Shown: positions 8,497 to 18,930, counted from the stretch's first letter. The stretch is DNA of 64,000 nt from an uncultured Pelagibacteraceae bacterium (GCA_902610675.1 CACLWP010000002.1:1-64000), one strand, 5' to 3'. Numbers and translations: made by a program. Notes: generated by a model not told the origin, from the sequence alone.

Positions 8497-9484
8497 ACAT
8501 TTTGAAATCGGTAAATTTAAGGAAAAAACAAATTTTTTTTTATTTTATGGCGAAAATGAAGGTCTTAAATTAGAAGCAATAGAAACACACTTTAAAAATT
8601 TTGATAAAAAGAACACACACAGATATACAGAAAAAGAAATTATAGCTAATAAAGAAATTTTCTTTGAGAGCATATACTCAAAGTCTTTTTTTGAAAACGA
8701 AAAATTGATTTTAATTTCAGATGTCACTGATAAGACATTGAATATCATCGAGGAAATTATTGGGACTAAAATTGAGGATGAGGTTTTTATACTATTGGCT
8801 AAAAAGTTAGAGAAAAAATCAAAAATTCGTAATTTTTTCGAAAAAAATGAACGAACACTAACAGTTCCATTTTATGAAGATACGAACCAAACACTAGCTA
8901 CAATTGCCAGAAAAATTTTATATGAAAACAAAATAAATTTATCACAAGAAAATTTAAATTTGATTGTTGAGAGAGCCCAAGGAGACAGGATTAATTTAAA
9001 AAATGAATTACAAAAAATTATCAGTCTAAGTCAAAACAATAAAAAATTAGAATTAGAAGATATCTTAAAATTAACAAACCTAAGCGAAAATTATAGTGCT
9101 GTAGAAATAGTGGATAATTGTCTGAGCAAAAATAAAAAAAAAACTCTCAATATTCTTAATGAAAATATCCCATCTAGTGAGGACAATATTCTAATTTTAA
9201 GAACTTTTTTGAGCAAGTTAAAGAGACTAAGAAAGTTAAGATTAAATTTGAAAGAAAGTAATAATATTGATCAAGTAATTAACTCATATAAACCTCCAAT
9301 ATTCTGGAAAGATAAAAATATAATTAAGCAACAAATCAAAATATGGGAATTGAGTGAAATTGAGAGTTTTATTGTAGATTTAAATTACACTGAAAGTTTA
9401 ATTAAAAAAAATCCTCAGATTTCTAATCAAGTCATAAACAATATGATTTTGGATAAAATTGAGGATACTAGTATCCAGATTTAA
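8486..9484 (+). CDS. holA: DNA polymerase III delta subunit
   Basis: Clamp-loader subunit that opens the beta clamp. It has 332 residues. Recognisable parts are FFLFYGENEGLKLEAI near the N-terminus (usual VLLYGxDxGL), the middle AAA-lid region RAQGDRINLKNELQK, and a helical C-terminal collar domain. There is no Walker A motif, as expected for delta. Its last 17 bases overlap the end of convergent parB. Confidence 0.92.
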   Translation: MISKHFEIGKFKEKTNFFLFYGENEGLKLEAIETHFKNFDKKNTHRYTEKEIIANKEIFFESIYSKSFFENEKLILISDVTDKTLNIIEEIIGTKIEDEVFILLAKKLEKKSKIRNFFEKNERTLTVPFYEDTNQTLATIARKILYENKINLSQENLNLIVERAQGDRINLKNELQKIISLSQNNKKLELEDILKLTNLSENYSAVEIVDNCLSKNKKKTLNILNENIPSSEDNILILRTFLSKLKRLRKLRLNLKESNNIDQVINSYKPPIFWKDKNIIKQQIKIWELSEIESFIVDLNYTESLIKKNPQISNQVINNMILDKIEDTSIQI

Positions 9485-10310
9485 TTATATCAATTATTTT
9501 ATTTAATTGATCCAGCTCTTTGTAATAAAATGATATTGTACCTTTGTTGTTTTTATTATTTTTAATAGAAACACTAAGTCCAATTTTTTCAGATATAGAG
9601 TTCTCTAAATCACGAATATTTGTATCAACTTTGATCGGGATATTTTTTTTATTTTTTCTAAATATTTTAACTAAATTTTCTGCTTGTCTTACAGATAATT
9701 TTTTTTCAATAAATTTATTTGCCAAAAAAGCAGCGTTATCCAGCCCAACCAATATCTTTGCATGACCAGCGGTAATCTTTTTCTGTTCTACAAAATCAAG
9801 AACTTCTTTTGGTAAACTAAGTAACCTTAATGAGTTAGAAATATAACTTCTACTCTTACCTATAAATTTTGATACTTTATCTTGATCATATGCAAACTCA
9901 TTTATCAATCTTTTATAGCCTTGTGCTTCCTCTAAAGGATTTAGATCGTGTCTTTGAACATTTTCAACAATTGCAAATTCTAAGGATTTAAGATCATCAG
10001 CGTCTATAACAACTACAGGAATATCATGAAGTCCTGCTTTTTGTGCCGCCAACCATCTTCTTTCTCCAGCTATAATCTCATATTTAGAATTGTTCGTATT
10101 AGATTTTCTAACTATAATTGGCTGAATAACACCCCTCTCTTTTATCGAATTAACTAAATCATTTAAGTTTTCTTCATCAAAATTTTTTCTTGGTTGATAT
10201 TTGTTTGGAACTATCTCAGCTAAACCTAAATAATTTGTTTTATTCTCAACTTCTGTTTCACCGATTAAGGAAGATAATCCTCTACCCAGCCCTTTTTTAA
10301 TTTTGTTCAT
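9468..10310 (-). CDS. parB: Chromosome-partitioning protein ParB
   Basis: CTP-dependent sliding clamp that loads at parS and spreads to organise the origin. At 280 residues it has the N-terminal GLGRGLSSLIGE, the CTPase/ParB domain with GERRWLAAQKAGL and FAIVENVQRHDLNPLEEA, a central helix-turn-helix (YISNSLRLLSLP) and a short dimerisation C-terminus. Start and parA stop abut at 10310. A near-perfect parS lies about 1.4 kb upstream inside rsmG. Confidence 0.97.
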   Translation of the reverse strand: MNKIKKGLGRGLSSLIGETEVENKTNYLGLAEIVPNKYQPRKNFDEENLNDLVNSIKERGVIQPIIVRKSNTNNSKYEIIAGERRWLAAQKAGLHDIPVVVIDADDLKSLEFAIVENVQRHDLNPLEEAQGYKRLINEFAYDQDKVSKFIGKSRSYISNSLRLLSLPKEVLDFVEQKKITAGHAKILVGLDNAAFLANKFIEKKLSVRQAENLVKIFRKNKKNIPIKVDTNIRDLENSISEKIGLSVSIKNNKNNKGTISFYYKELDQLNKIIDIIKSGY

Positions 10311-11104
10311 TATGCTGCGCTCCCAATTTTATTTTCCTGTGTCATAAACTCATCGGTGAAATTATAATAGGATTTGCTACCTGGACAATTTTTATCGTAA
10401 ATCAAAACTGGGATTCCGTGCGATGGCGCTTCGGATAATCTTACGTTTCTAGGTATTACCGTTTGATAAACTTTATCTTTGAAATAATCTCTTGCCTCCT
10501 GCTCTACCTGTGATGAAAGTTTATTTCTTCTATCATACATAGTTAAAAGTATACCTTGAATCTCTAATTCAGGATTCAAGTTAGCTTTAATTCTCTCAAT
10601 AGTCTTCATTAGCTGTGTAAGTCCCTCTAATGCAAAAAATTCCGTTTGGAGTGGCACAAGCAATGAATTAGATGATACTAAGGCCATTACTGTTAATAGG
10701 CTTAAGGAGGGAGGACAGTCTATAAGTATATAATCATATAATCCTCTAGAATCATTTAAATACGCGGTTAATTTAGTTTTAAGTATGAAGGCTCTATCGC
10801 TGTCACCAGCCGTCTCAACCTCTAAACCGGATAAATCTACATTGGATGATATTAAATCAAGATTTTGAAAGTCTGTTTTTTTAATTACGTTTGAAATTGA
10901 CATTGTGCCATTAAGAATTCCATAAATTGTCTGATCAGATTGAGAGGTATTGGATAATCCCAGTCCTGTAGTAGCATTTCCTTGAGGATCTAGATCAATT
11001 ACTAAAATTTTTTTTCCAAGTTGAGATAGGGCCGATGCTAAGTTGATAACGGTTGTTGTTTTTCCAACCCCACCTTTTTGATTTATGATTGAAATAATTT
11101 TCAT
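10310..11104 (-). CDS. parA: Chromosome-partitioning ATPase ParA
   Basis: ATPase whose gradients move ParB-origin complexes. It has 264 residues. The deviant Walker A motif KGGVGKTTT begins near residue 10 (NQKGGVGKT), and Walker A' / B motifs follow in LVIDLDPQGNATTGLG and YILIDCPPSLS. It forms one operon with rsmG upstream (overlap of 4 bases) and parB downstream, giving mnmG-rsmG-parA-parB in the standard alphaproteobacterial arrangement. Confidence 0.98.
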   Translation of the reverse strand: MKIISIINQKGGVGKTTTVINLASALSQLGKKILVIDLDPQGNATTGLGLSNTSQSDQTIYGILNGTMSISNVIKKTDFQNLDLISSNVDLSGLEVETAGDSDRAFILKTKLTAYLNDSRGLYDYILIDCPPSLSLLTVMALVSSNSLLVPLQTEFFALEGLTQLMKTIERIKANLNPELEIQGILLTMYDRRNKLSSQVEQEARDYFKDKVYQTVIPRNVRLSEAPSHGIPVLIYDKNCPGSKSYYNFTDEFMTQENKIGSAA

Positions 11105-11748
11105 GAGATTTTTTTTTTAATTTTTTTAATATTCAATATAAAAGAGACGTCACTTGTTAAACTTTTTTTTTCTTCATAATCTAAATCCCATTCTTGAAGT
11201 GTTTCATTAAGAATTTTTCTTCCACTACTTCCCATAAAAAAAATAATATTTTTATATTTTATAAAATTTTCATTAACCAAGTTTAAAATGACAGGCATTG
11301 GCTTAAACGCCCTGGACATAATTGTTCCTGTTTCAATATTTTTAAGTGAAAAAATATCTTTCTGAATTATTTGTGTGTTTAAATTTAATTTTTTTGAAAC
11401 TTCTTTCAGGAAAACACATTTATGGTAGCTTTTTTCATAAAGGTTTACTTTCAGGTCATTTTTAATTTTTTTCATCACTATAGCCACTATTAATCCAGGC
11501 ATTCCACCCCCTGTACCTAAATCTGAGGTTGTATTACAATTTAAATCAACAAGATCAATAATTTGCGCAGAATCTATTATATGGCGCTCTCTTATTGCCA
11601 CTTTTTCATACATTTTTTTACTTATAATGTTAATTTTCTGATTTTTTTCCTGTATCATTGTAATTAAGCTTTCGAGCTCATTACAAGTTTCACGTGAAAC
11701 ATTCAAATTGGAAATTTTGGAATAAGAATTTAGAATCAAGTTATCCAT
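11101..11748 (-). CDS. rsmG: 16S rRNA (guanine-527-N7)-methyltransferase
   Basis: Methylates G527 of 16S rRNA using S-adenosylmethionine. It has 215 residues with the SAM-binding loop DLGTGGGMPGL (about residues 77-87) and the late SRAFKPM motif. The N-terminal NVSRETC segment is encoded by a parS palindrome, a dual use of sequence seen in other bacteria. It overlaps parA by 4 bases and its start abuts the mnmG stop. Confidence 0.96.
   Translation of the reverse strand: MDNLILNSYSKISNLNVSRETCNELESLITMIQEKNQKINIISKKMYEKVAIRERHIIDSAQIIDLVDLNCNTTSDLGTGGGMPGLIVAIVMKKIKNDLKVNLYEKSYHKCVFLKEVSKKLNLNTQIIQKDIFSLKNIETGTIMSRAFKPMPVILNLVNENFIKYKNIIFFMGSSGRKILNETLQEWDLDYEEKKSLTSDVSFILNIKKIKKKIS
11686..11701. 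promoter_or_regulatory. parS centromere-like site inside rsmG
   Basis: The 14-base palindrome GTTTCACGTGAAAC occupies 11687-11700 and differs from the 16-base consensus TGTTTCACGTGAAACA only at the outer left base. It lies in the rsmG coding region, next to parAB and about 7 kb from the probable origin, which is the usual parS position. It should be the ParB loading site. I saw no second copy in this window. Confidence 0.92.
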
Positions 11749-13619
11749 TAAGCTATATGCTTAATAGACTTTCTTTTAACGTGTGACAACAAAATATATA
11801 CGGCTGCAGGTGTTATTCCATCGATTCTTAAGGCCTGGCCCATGGTTTTAGGCTTTATTTCTTTAAATTTAGCTTTTACTTCGTTAGAAAGGCCTGAAAA
11901 TTGATCATAATCAATATTATCTGGTATTGTTAAATTCTCATCTCGTTTAAAAGCTAAAATATCGGCTTTTTGTTTCTTTAAATATCCTCTGTAATGAGAG
12001 TTAGTTTCAATCTGCTCATCAATTTCAATCCCATAATCAGCGATTTCAGGCCAAATATTCCTTATTTTTGTCATATCTACACTTTTATGTGTAAGAATTT
12101 CCTCTGCTGATCTAAAAACACCATCTTTCGCTATTTTTATTCCAAATTTATCTGCCTTAGAGGGTGAAATGTTTAAATTAGACATTTGAAGAGATATTTT
12201 GCTTAATTTATTAAATTTGTCCTCAAATAGTTGTTTTCTATTTTCTGCTATTAAACCAATTTTAATTCCTTTATGAGTAAGCCTTAAGTCTGCATTATCT
12301 GACCTAAGACTTAGTCTATATTCCGCTCGAGATGTAAACATTCTATAAGGCTCAGCAACACCTTTAGTGACTAAATCATCTATCATAACGCCAATATATG
12401 CGTCTGATCTATCTAAAATAAAAGGTTCCATGTCCTTTAACGATTGAGCAGCATTAATTCCCGCAATAAGGCCTTGAGCAGCTGCTTCTTCATAACCTGT
12501 AGTTCCATTTATTTGACCAGCAAGATAAAGATTTTTTATTTTTTTTGTCTCCAATGTTAAAAAGAGCTCTCTAGGGTCAATATAATCATATTCAATAGCA
12601 TATCCTGGTCTAATTACTTTTACACTCTCTAAACCGTTGATATTATTGAGTATTTCATGTTGCACAACCTCAGGTAGAGATGTAGATATACCATTAGGGT
12701 AAATAGTATGATCACTTAGACCCTCTGGCTCTAGAAATATTTGATGTCTTGTCTTATCAGCAAATTTTACTATTTTGTCCTCAATAGATGGACAATATCT
12801 AGGACCAACACCTTGTATGCTTCCGGAATACATTGCACTTTTAGATAAATTCTTTTCTATTATTTTATGAACTTTTTCGTTTGTGTAAGTCATAGAACAA
12901 GAAACTTGCTTGTTTAAATTTTTTTTGGTTAGAAAAGAAAAAAAAAATGGATCTTCATCGGCGAACTGTTTTTCCAAATTTTCAAAATTGATTGTTCTAG
13001 AATCTAATCTAGGAGGTGTTCCTGTTTTTAATCTTCCAATTTTGAAATTATACTTTTCTAATTGTTCACTTAAACCTGTACTAGGTTTTTCATTAAATCG
13101 TCCAGCAGGGGTTCTTTTATCACCTATATGTATCAAACCATTCAAAAAAGTGCCTGTTGTTAAGATTAACTTGTTACAACTCACTTTATTTCCTTTAAGA
13201 GTTATAAACCCACTTATTTGGTTATTTTCAAAAATAAACTTTATTACAGGATCTGAAAAAATGCTTAAATTACAGTAGTTTACAAGTTTTTCTTGCATAT
13301 ATTTACGATATAATGATCTGTCAGACTGAGTTCGGGGTCCTCTAACTGCAGGACCTCTACTTCTATTTAATAATCTGAATTGTATTCCAGACTTGTCTGC
13401 TACCTCTCCCATAACACCATCTAAAGCGTCAATTTCTCTAACCAGGTGACCTTTACCTAGACCACCTATAGCTGGATTGCATGACATTTCCCCAATTGTA
13501 TTTTTGTTATGTGTGAACAAAGCGGTATTTACACCAAGCCTTGCTGAAGCTGCTGCAGCTTCACAACCAGCATGACCGCCGCCGATAACAACTACATCAA
13601 ATTGCAAATCTTTTTTCAT
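11748..13619 (-). CDS. mnmG: tRNA uridine-34 modification enzyme MnmG
   Basis: FAD enzyme that with MnmE adds the carboxymethylaminomethyl group to U34 of certain tRNAs. It has 623 residues. The FAD dinucleotide site is [14 protein letters not shown] at the N-terminus, and signatures [21 protein letters not shown] and TGTPPRL follow. The C-terminal MnmE-interaction domain holds [12 protein letters not shown]. It heads the mnmG-rsmG-parA-parB run, separated from mnmE by 116 bases that probably carry a promoter. Confidence 0.98.
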   Translation of the reverse strand: MKKDLQFDVVVIGGGHAGCEAAAASARLGVNTALFTHNKNTIGEMSCNPAIGGLGKGHLVREIDALDGVMGEVADKSGIQFRLLNRSRGPAVRGPRTQSDRSLYRKYMQEKLVNYCNLSIFSDPVIKFIFENNQISGFITLKGNKVSCNKLILTTGTFLNGLIHIGDKRTPAGRFNEKPSTGLSEQLEKYNFKIGRLKTGTPPRLDSRTINFENLEKQFADEDPFFFSFLTKKNLNKQVSCSMTYTNEKVHKIIEKNLSKSAMYSGSIQGVGPRYCPSIEDKIVKFADKTRHQIFLEPEGLSDHTIYPNGISTSLPEVVQHEILNNINGLESVKVIRPGYAIEYDYIDPRELFLTLETKKIKNLYLAGQINGTTGYEEAAAQGLIAGINAAQSLKDMEPFILDRSDAYIGVMIDDLVTKGVAEPYRMFTSRAEYRLSLRSDNADLRLTHKGIKIGLIAENRKQLFEDKFNKLSKISLQMSNLNISPSKADKFGIKIAKDGVFRSAEEILTHKSVDMTKIRNIWPEIADYGIEIDEQIETNSHYRGYLKKQKADILAFKRDENLTIPDNIDYDQFSGLSNEVKAKFKEIKPKTMGQALRIDGITPAAVYILLSHVKRKSIKHIA

Positions 13620-13735
13620 GGACTAAATTTATATTTGATTACAATATTTACAAGATTTCTGTTTTTTTTCTAAAAAAAGTGTTATTTATCAACGATAATC
13701 AGTAAAAAACATCAAAAAACCCCATAAAACAGCTA

Positions 13736-15067
13736 TTACTTTCCGATACAAAAATCGTTGAAAATGCTGCCTAAAATCTCTTCTATATCAACTTTGCCGA
13801 CAATCATACCTAATTGTCTTGTAGCTAACCTTAGATCCTCAGCTCCTTTGTCAAAATCCTTTTTATCATTTTTATCTGAAAAATTATTCAGGTGATCAAC
13901 ACACTGTAGCAAATGTTGCCTGTGCCTTTCTCTTGTAATTAAGATATCTTCTTCAGATATAAATTTATTTTCTAAATTACTTTTTATTTTTAAAATTAAT
14001 TTATCTATATTTAGATTGTCTTTGAGTGAAATTAAAACATGATTAAATTTTAAAATTTCAGTATCTAATTTTTCTTTCAACAAATCAGATTTGTTAATAA
14101 CTAGAATCGCGTTTTCTTTTAATAAATCATTCAAAAATCCGCTTAAATCAATACTTTTAGCATCTACCACCACTAACTTCAGATCAGCGTTTTCTGCTTT
14201 TTTTAAAGATAATTTTATCCCTTTTTTTTCAATTTCATCCTCTGAGTCTCTTATCCCTGCTGTGTCTGAAATTATAACTGGATAACCATCTATATTTAAA
14301 TGTGTTTCTACAACATCTCTTGTTGTTCCAGCAATTTCAGAAACTATAGCAACTTCCCTGTTTGATAAATTATTCAATAGACTAGACTTACCCGCATTGG
14401 TTGGACCTACAATTGCAATTTTAAAACCTTCACGAATTATCTCCCCAACTTTTTGATCATTCAAAATTTTCTTAATCTCATTTAAAACATAAGAAGAATC
14501 TTCTTTTATCTTTTTTAAATTTTCCTCTGGCAAGTCTTCCTCAGGAAAATCTATTTTTGCTTCAACGAATGACAAAATTTTTAGTAATTTCTCTCTCAAC
14601 TCATTAAATTTATCTGAAGATTTTCCCTTCATCATTTTTACAGCTTGCGATCTCTGAATTTCAGTCTCTGCTGAGATCAAATCAGCTATACTCTCTGCTT
14701 TTAACAAATTTATTTTGCCATTTTGAAAAGCCAGCTTCGTAAATTCACCTGCCTCTGCTAATCTACAATTTTCAATTTTTGAAATTTCGTTTTGGAGTGC
14801 CAATACCACAGCCTTACCCCCGTGCACATGTATTTCAGCCATATCTTGTCCTGTGTAGCTCTCAGGACCAGGAAACCATATGATAATACCTTCATCAATT
14901 AGCTCAGAAGTGTTAATATTGTTTATTTTTCGAAGGGTTGCCATTCTTGGCTGAGGGATTTCTTTGTTCGTAAGTTTTTTTAGTACCTTAGAGGTCTCTA
15001 AGCCTGAAATTCTGATTACTGCAACCCCAGACACACCAGGACCAGACGATAAAGCGTAAATAGTCAT
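13736..15067 (-). CDS. mnmE: tRNA modification GTPase MnmE
   Basis: Partner of MnmG. The 443-residue protein has an N-terminal folate-binding domain (YALSSGPGVSGVAVIRISG), helical middle domains, an inserted G domain with GPTNAGKSSLLN (G1), SEIAGTTRD (G2), DTAGIR (G3) and NKSD (G4), and ends in the conserved CIGK whose cysteine is needed for catalysis. The gene follows rho by 42 bases on the same strand. Confidence 0.98.
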   Translation of the reverse strand: MTIYALSSGPGVSGVAVIRISGLETSKVLKKLTNKEIPQPRMATLRKINNINTSELIDEGIIIWFPGPESYTGQDMAEIHVHGGKAVVLALQNEISKIENCRLAEAGEFTKLAFQNGKINLLKAESIADLISAETEIQRSQAVKMMKGKSSDKFNELREKLLKILSFVEAKIDFPEEDLPEENLKKIKEDSSYVLNEIKKILNDQKVGEIIREGFKIAIVGPTNAGKSSLLNNLSNREVAIVSEIAGTTRDVVETHLNIDGYPVIISDTAGIRDSEDEIEKKGIKLSLKKAENADLKLVVVDAKSIDLSGFLNDLLKENAILVINKSDLLKEKLDTEILKFNHVLISLKDNLNIDKLILKIKSNLENKFISEEDILITRERHRQHLLQCVDHLNNFSDKNDKKDFDKGAEDLRLATRQLGMIVGKVDIEEILGSIFNDFCIGK

Positions 15068-15109
15068 AAATTTATTATAACTTTAATTTAGTTAGAAAGA
15101 AAAACGAAA

Positions 15110-16378
15110 TTATGATGGTCTATTCATAGAGTTAAAAAACTCTGCATTATTTTTAGTATCTTTTAATTTTGAACTAATAAATTCGATAGCATCCATAGTG
15201 CCCATTGGAGCAATAATACGTCTAAGAACATTCATTTTTTGTAAATCGTTTTTATCAAACAGCAATTCTTCTCTTCTCGTTCCAGATTTTGTTATATCCA
15301 TTGCAGGATAAATTCTCTTATCCGCAATTTTTCTATCTAAAACTGTTTCACTATTACCTGTTCCCTTGAATTCCTCAAAAATTACTTCATCCATTCGACT
15401 TCCCGTATCTATTAAAGCTGTAGAAATGATTGTTAAAGATCCACCTTCTTCAATATTCCTTGCAGCTCCAAAAAATCTTTTAGGTCTTTGAAGCGCGTTT
15501 GCATCAACACCACCTGTTAGGACTTTTCCAGAACTAGGAATAACAGCATTATAAGCACGACCAAGCCTTGTAATCGAGTCGAGTAATATCACTACATCTT
15601 TTTTGTGTTCAGTAAGCCTTTTGGCTTTTTCTATAACCATTTCGGCAACTGCAACATGCCTCTGTGCAGGTTCATCAAAAGTTGAGCTAATTACCTCACC
15701 TTTAACAGTTCTTTGCATATCCGTCACTTCTTCTGGCCGCTCATCAATCAATAACACCATCAAATAACACTCTGGATAATTTTTAGCAATTGAGTTTGCA
15801 ATGCTTTGTAAAATCATAGTCTTTCCTGCTTTAGGTGGAGAAATGATTATTGATCTTTGGCCTTTTCCAATCGGACTGACAAGGTCTATTAACCTTGGGG
15901 TTAGATCTTGTTTTTTATCAGGTTTCACTGTCTCAACTTCCATGACTAATTGTTTATCTGGATATAATGGAGTTAAGTTGTCAAAAGCTATTTTATGTCT
16001 TGATTTATCAGGCTCTTCAAAATTTATTTTACTAACTTGTAACAAGGCAAAATATCTTTCACCCTCTTTTGGAGCTCTTACAGGACCCTCAACGGTGTCG
16101 CCAGTTCTTAACCCAAATTTTCTTATTTGGCTTGGACTGACATAGATATCATCAGGACCAGGAAGATAGTTTGACTCCATTGCTCTTAAAAAACCAAATC
16201 CATCCTGCAGTAATTGTAAAACACCGGCCCCTGTAATCTCCTCTTTTTCAGCAACTTTTTTAAGAATAGCAAATAGAATTTCTTGTTTTCTTAATGTGCT
16301 TGCATTCTCAATACCAAGCTCCTCTGCTTGAGTAATGAGTTGCTCAGATGATTTTAATTTTAGTTCTTGAATGTTCAT
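15110..16378 (-). CDS. rho: Transcription termination factor Rho
   Basis: Hexameric RNA helicase ending transcription at rho-dependent sites. It has 422 residues. The N-terminal helix bundle ([14 protein letters not shown]) and RNA-binding cold-shock-like fold ([14 protein letters not shown]) precede the ATPase core with Walker [11 protein letters not shown], Walker [17 protein letters not shown] and the Q/R-loop regions. The 58-base leader between hemJ and rho contains a perfect inverted repeat that could be regulatory. Confidence 0.98.
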   Translation of the reverse strand: MNIQELKLKSSEQLITQAEELGIENASTLRKQEILFAILKKVAEKEEITGAGVLQLLQDGFGFLRAMESNYLPGPDDIYVSPSQIRKFGLRTGDTVEGPVRAPKEGERYFALLQVSKINFEEPDKSRHKIAFDNLTPLYPDKQLVMEVETVKPDKKQDLTPRLIDLVSPIGKGQRSIIISPPKAGKTMILQSIANSIAKNYPECYLMVLLIDERPEEVTDMQRTVKGEVISSTFDEPAQRHVAVAEMVIEKAKRLTEHKKDVVILLDSITRLGRAYNAVIPSSGKVLTGGVDANALQRPKRFFGAARNIEEGGSLTIISTALIDTGSRMDEVIFEEFKGTGNSETVLDRKIADKRIYPAMDITKSGTRREELLFDKNDLQKMNVLRRIIAPMGTMDAIEFISSKLKDTKNNAEFFNSMNRPS

Positions 16379-16386
16379 GGTTAAAA

Positions 16387-16406
16387 ATTATTAAGGACTT
16401 AATAAT
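16387..16406. promoter_or_regulatory. Perfect inverted repeat in the rho leader
   Basis: ATTATTAAG-GA-CTTAATAAT, nine-base arms around two bases, sits 9 to 28 bases upstream of the rho ATG. The arms are too close for an ideal full-length hairpin, so an operator or a shortened stem hiding the ribosome site are both possible. Rho autoregulates through its leader in other bacteria, but by a different structure. Confidence 0.35.
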
Positions 16407-16436
16407 GAATGGAATATATATGTTATTTATAAATAT

Positions 16437-16877
16437 TCAACCCCAGATAGGTTTAAAAACCACAACAAATATGATTAAAATAAGCAATAATGTGGGTATT
16501 TCATTTATAAATCGATAAAATTTATGTGAATGTGTATTAAGGTCTAGTTTAAACTGTCCTAAAATTCGTCCAAGGTAAAAATGATAAATTGTCAGTATAA
16601 CTACAAATATCAACTTTAAAATCATCCAGGTTTGTCCGAGTTGTTGAAATCCTATTTCGTGGATTAGCAATAAACCAAATAGCCAAGATAATATCATTGC
16701 TGGAGTCATGATATAGAAAAACAACTTTTTTTCCATAACCTTAAATACATCAGATATGATTGACTGGGTATTATTTTGAGAATGATAAACAAAAATTCTT
16801 GGAAGATATAATAATCCAGCCATCCAAGAAATTACCGATATCAAATGTAATGACTTAAAAAGCAAATAAGCGTTCAT
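16437..16877 (-). CDS. hemJ: Protoporphyrinogen IX oxidase HemJ
   Basis: Membrane enzyme for the penultimate step of heme synthesis (UPF0093 family). It has 146 residues, with four to five predicted membrane helices. Family features are FKSLHLISVISWMAGLLYLPR with the conserved histidine at the start, and the KLIFVVILTIYHFYLG segment. It is next to hemH and hemE, which fits; no hemG or hemY is visible here. Confidence 0.92.
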   Translation of the reverse strand: MNAYLLFKSLHLISVISWMAGLLYLPRIFVYHSQNNTQSIISDVFKVMEKKLFFYIMTPAMILSWLFGLLLIHEIGFQQLGQTWMILKLIFVVILTIYHFYLGRILGQFKLDLNTHSHKFYRFINEIPTLLLILIIFVVVFKPIWG

Positions 16878-16880
16878 TAA

Positions 16881-17879
16881 TTAAATGTTTTTTTGAATTA
16901 AAGATTTTAATAGGGATATATGATCCTCATTGTCATTCAAACATGGCACCATATCAAAATTTTCTCCTCCAGACTCTAGAAAACTTTCTTTTCCTTGGAT
17001 TTGGATTTCTTCTAAAGTTTCGACACAATCTGAAGAAAATCCTGGACATATAGCTAAAACATTTTTTTTACCTTCTTTTGGTAAACTTTCTAGAGTTTTG
17101 TCTGTGTAAGGTTGAAGCCATTTTTCAGGACCAAATCTAGACTGAAATGTTGTCTTAATTTCAACTGAAGTAAACTTTTCTGAAATTAGTCTTGTAGTTT
17201 TGTGACAGTAACAATGATAAGGATCACCTTTGTCAAAATATTTTTGTGGTATTCCATGATAAGATGCTAATATTAAATCTGGCTTCCAATCAATTTCATT
17301 AATTTTCTTGTTCAATGAGTTTACAAGTGCTCCTATATATAGAGGATCAGACTCATAATGCGGCACTATTTTAAGTGATGGTTGCCATCTCATTTTCATA
17401 AGAGTTCTGTATACCTCGTCACAAACAGTTGCGGTTGTTGCCGCGGCGTATTGAGGATAGAGCGGAAGTATAATTAAATTTTCACATCCCATTTGGTGAA
17501 GGGATGCGATTTTACTTCTTATACTTGGGTTTCCATATCTCATAGCATAGTCTATTATCAAATTTTCCTCTGATATTGCGCTTGAAACCATCTTCGCTTG
17601 ATTTTGAGTATAGTGCAAAAGTGGAGAAATATTTTTGTCCTTCATCCAAATTTCTTTATAAGCTTTTGCTGTTTTTGATGGTCGGAAAGTTAATATGAAA
17701 ACATTCAATATAACCTGCCAAATTATTGGGTTAACTTCAATTACTCTTTTGTCTGATAAAAATTCTTTTAAATATTTTCTTATATCAAACCAACTTGTTG
17801 AATCGGGGGTTCCTAGATTTACTATTAAAGCTCCAGTTTTTCCGAAATTTACAGGCGGATGTTCTATTTTTTTTTCCAT
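16881..17879 (-). CDS. hemH: Ferrochelatase
   Basis: Inserts ferrous iron into protoporphyrin IX. It has 332 residues with GALIVNLGTPDS at the N-terminus, the YGNPSI segment, the active-site region LILASYHGIPQKYFDKGDPYH with the metal-binding histidine, FQSRFGPEKWLQPYT, and the C-terminal CPGFSSDCVETLEE. Its start codon abuts the hemE stop (shared base 17879), so hemE, hemH and hemJ form one operon reading away from the origin. Confidence 0.97.
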   Translation of the reverse strand: MEKKIEHPPVNFGKTGALIVNLGTPDSTSWFDIRKYLKEFLSDKRVIEVNPIIWQVILNVFILTFRPSKTAKAYKEIWMKDKNISPLLHYTQNQAKMVSSAISEENLIIDYAMRYGNPSIRSKIASLHQMGCENLIILPLYPQYAAATTATVCDEVYRTLMKMRWQPSLKIVPHYESDPLYIGALVNSLNKKINEIDWKPDLILASYHGIPQKYFDKGDPYHCYCHKTTRLISEKFTSVEIKTTFQSRFGPEKWLQPYTDKTLESLPKEGKKNVLAICPGFSSDCVETLEEIQIQGKESFLESGGENFDMVPCLNDNEDHISLLKSLIQKNI

Positions 17880-18880
17880 TAATATTCTTTCACAGTTTTT
17901 ACTAAATAATCCATCATATTGGGGTCTGTCTCTGGCAAAACACCGTGTCCTAAATTAAATATATATGGATGATCTTTAAATATATCTAAATATTTAATTG
18001 CTTCTTTTTTTAAGTCTTCTTTGTTTGAGAGTAAGATTTTTGGGTCCATTCCACCCTGAATAGGTATTTTTATTTCTTTATTAATTTTGACTGGATCAAC
18101 GTTGTAATCAATACAAATTGCGTCTGGTTTAACAATTTCACAAAAATTTTTGTAGTTCTTAACACCTCTTGGAAAACAAATAACAGGTACATTTAACGAT
18201 TTAATATAATTAACTAAACTTAATGTTGGATCGTAGATATAATGAGATAAATCTTTTTCTTTTAACAAACCTGCCCAACTATCAAAAATTTGGATTATTT
18301 GAGCGCCGCTATTAATTTGATTTTTAATGTGTATTTTTAGGAATTTATCTAAAATTTTAAGAACTCTAGTTATTAAATTCTTATCACTAAAAAAGTTTTC
18401 GTTTAAACTTAATTTTGGAGACTTTTTATTTAACATATAAACTAACAAAGTCCACGGTGCCCCAATAAAACCTATTGTGGTCTTGTTGTTAGTAAGTTGA
18501 GAGTTTCTGACTAATTTAATTAGATTATAGACAGACGAAAGTTTTTTTACAAAATCTACTTCCTTGATATCTAAAATTTTTTCTAAATTTAAATTACCAA
18601 GTAATGGACCTACGTTTTTTTTAAACTCAACATTTTGATTTAAACCGTAAGGTAACATTAAAATATCAGAAAAAATAATTGCGGCATCCAAGTCAAATCT
18701 TTTTAAAGGTTGTAAAGTAATTTCACTAGATAAATTTTCGTTGAGACATAATTTAATAAAATCAGGGTTTTGTTTTCTTATATCTCTGAATTCTGGCAAA
18801 TATCTTCCCGCCTGTCTCATTATCCAAATAGGATTAATGTTACTGTTTTTGTTTATTATTACTTCTTCAATTGGGGACAT
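17879..18880 (-). CDS. hemE: Uroporphyrinogen decarboxylase
   Basis: Removes four carboxyl groups from uroporphyrinogen III. It has 333 residues. N-terminal signature WIMRQAGRYLPEFR, then the conserved aspartate region AIIFSDILMLPYGL, the GFIGAPWTLL signature and GGMDP. It is the first gene left of the probable origin. The hemE / origin / ppsR arrangement is the same as described in Caulobacter and Rickettsia. Confidence 0.97.
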   Translation of the reverse strand: MSPIEEVIINKNSNINPIWIMRQAGRYLPEFRDIRKQNPDFIKLCLNENLSSEITLQPLKRFDLDAAIIFSDILMLPYGLNQNVEFKKNVGPLLGNLNLEKILDIKEVDFVKKLSSVYNLIKLVRNSQLTNNKTTIGFIGAPWTLLVYMLNKKSPKLSLNENFFSDKNLITRVLKILDKFLKIHIKNQINSGAQIIQIFDSWAGLLKEKDLSHYIYDPTLSLVNYIKSLNVPVICFPRGVKNYKNFCEIVKPDAICIDYNVDPVKINKEIKIPIQGGMDPKILLSNKEDLKKEAIKYLDIFKDHPYIFNLGHGVLPETDPNMMDYLVKTVKEY

Positions 18881-18921
18881 ATTAATAAATAAATATAAAT
18901 GATAGTAATGTTAGTATAACC

Positions 18922-18930
18922 TGTGAATAA
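18922..18930 (-). promoter_or_regulatory. DnaA box
   Basis: TGTGAATAA, which reads TTATTCACA on the - strand, an exact match to TTATNCACA. It is about 40 bases from the hemE start, so DnaA binding could also affect hemE transcription. Confidence 0.7.

Noticed and set aside
12910..13278. 122-codon + strand frame antisense to mnmG
   Set aside because: Inside intact mnmG; composition is that of a shadow frame.
15801..16145. 114-codon + strand frame antisense to rho
   Set aside because: Inside conserved rho coding sequence with no independent support.
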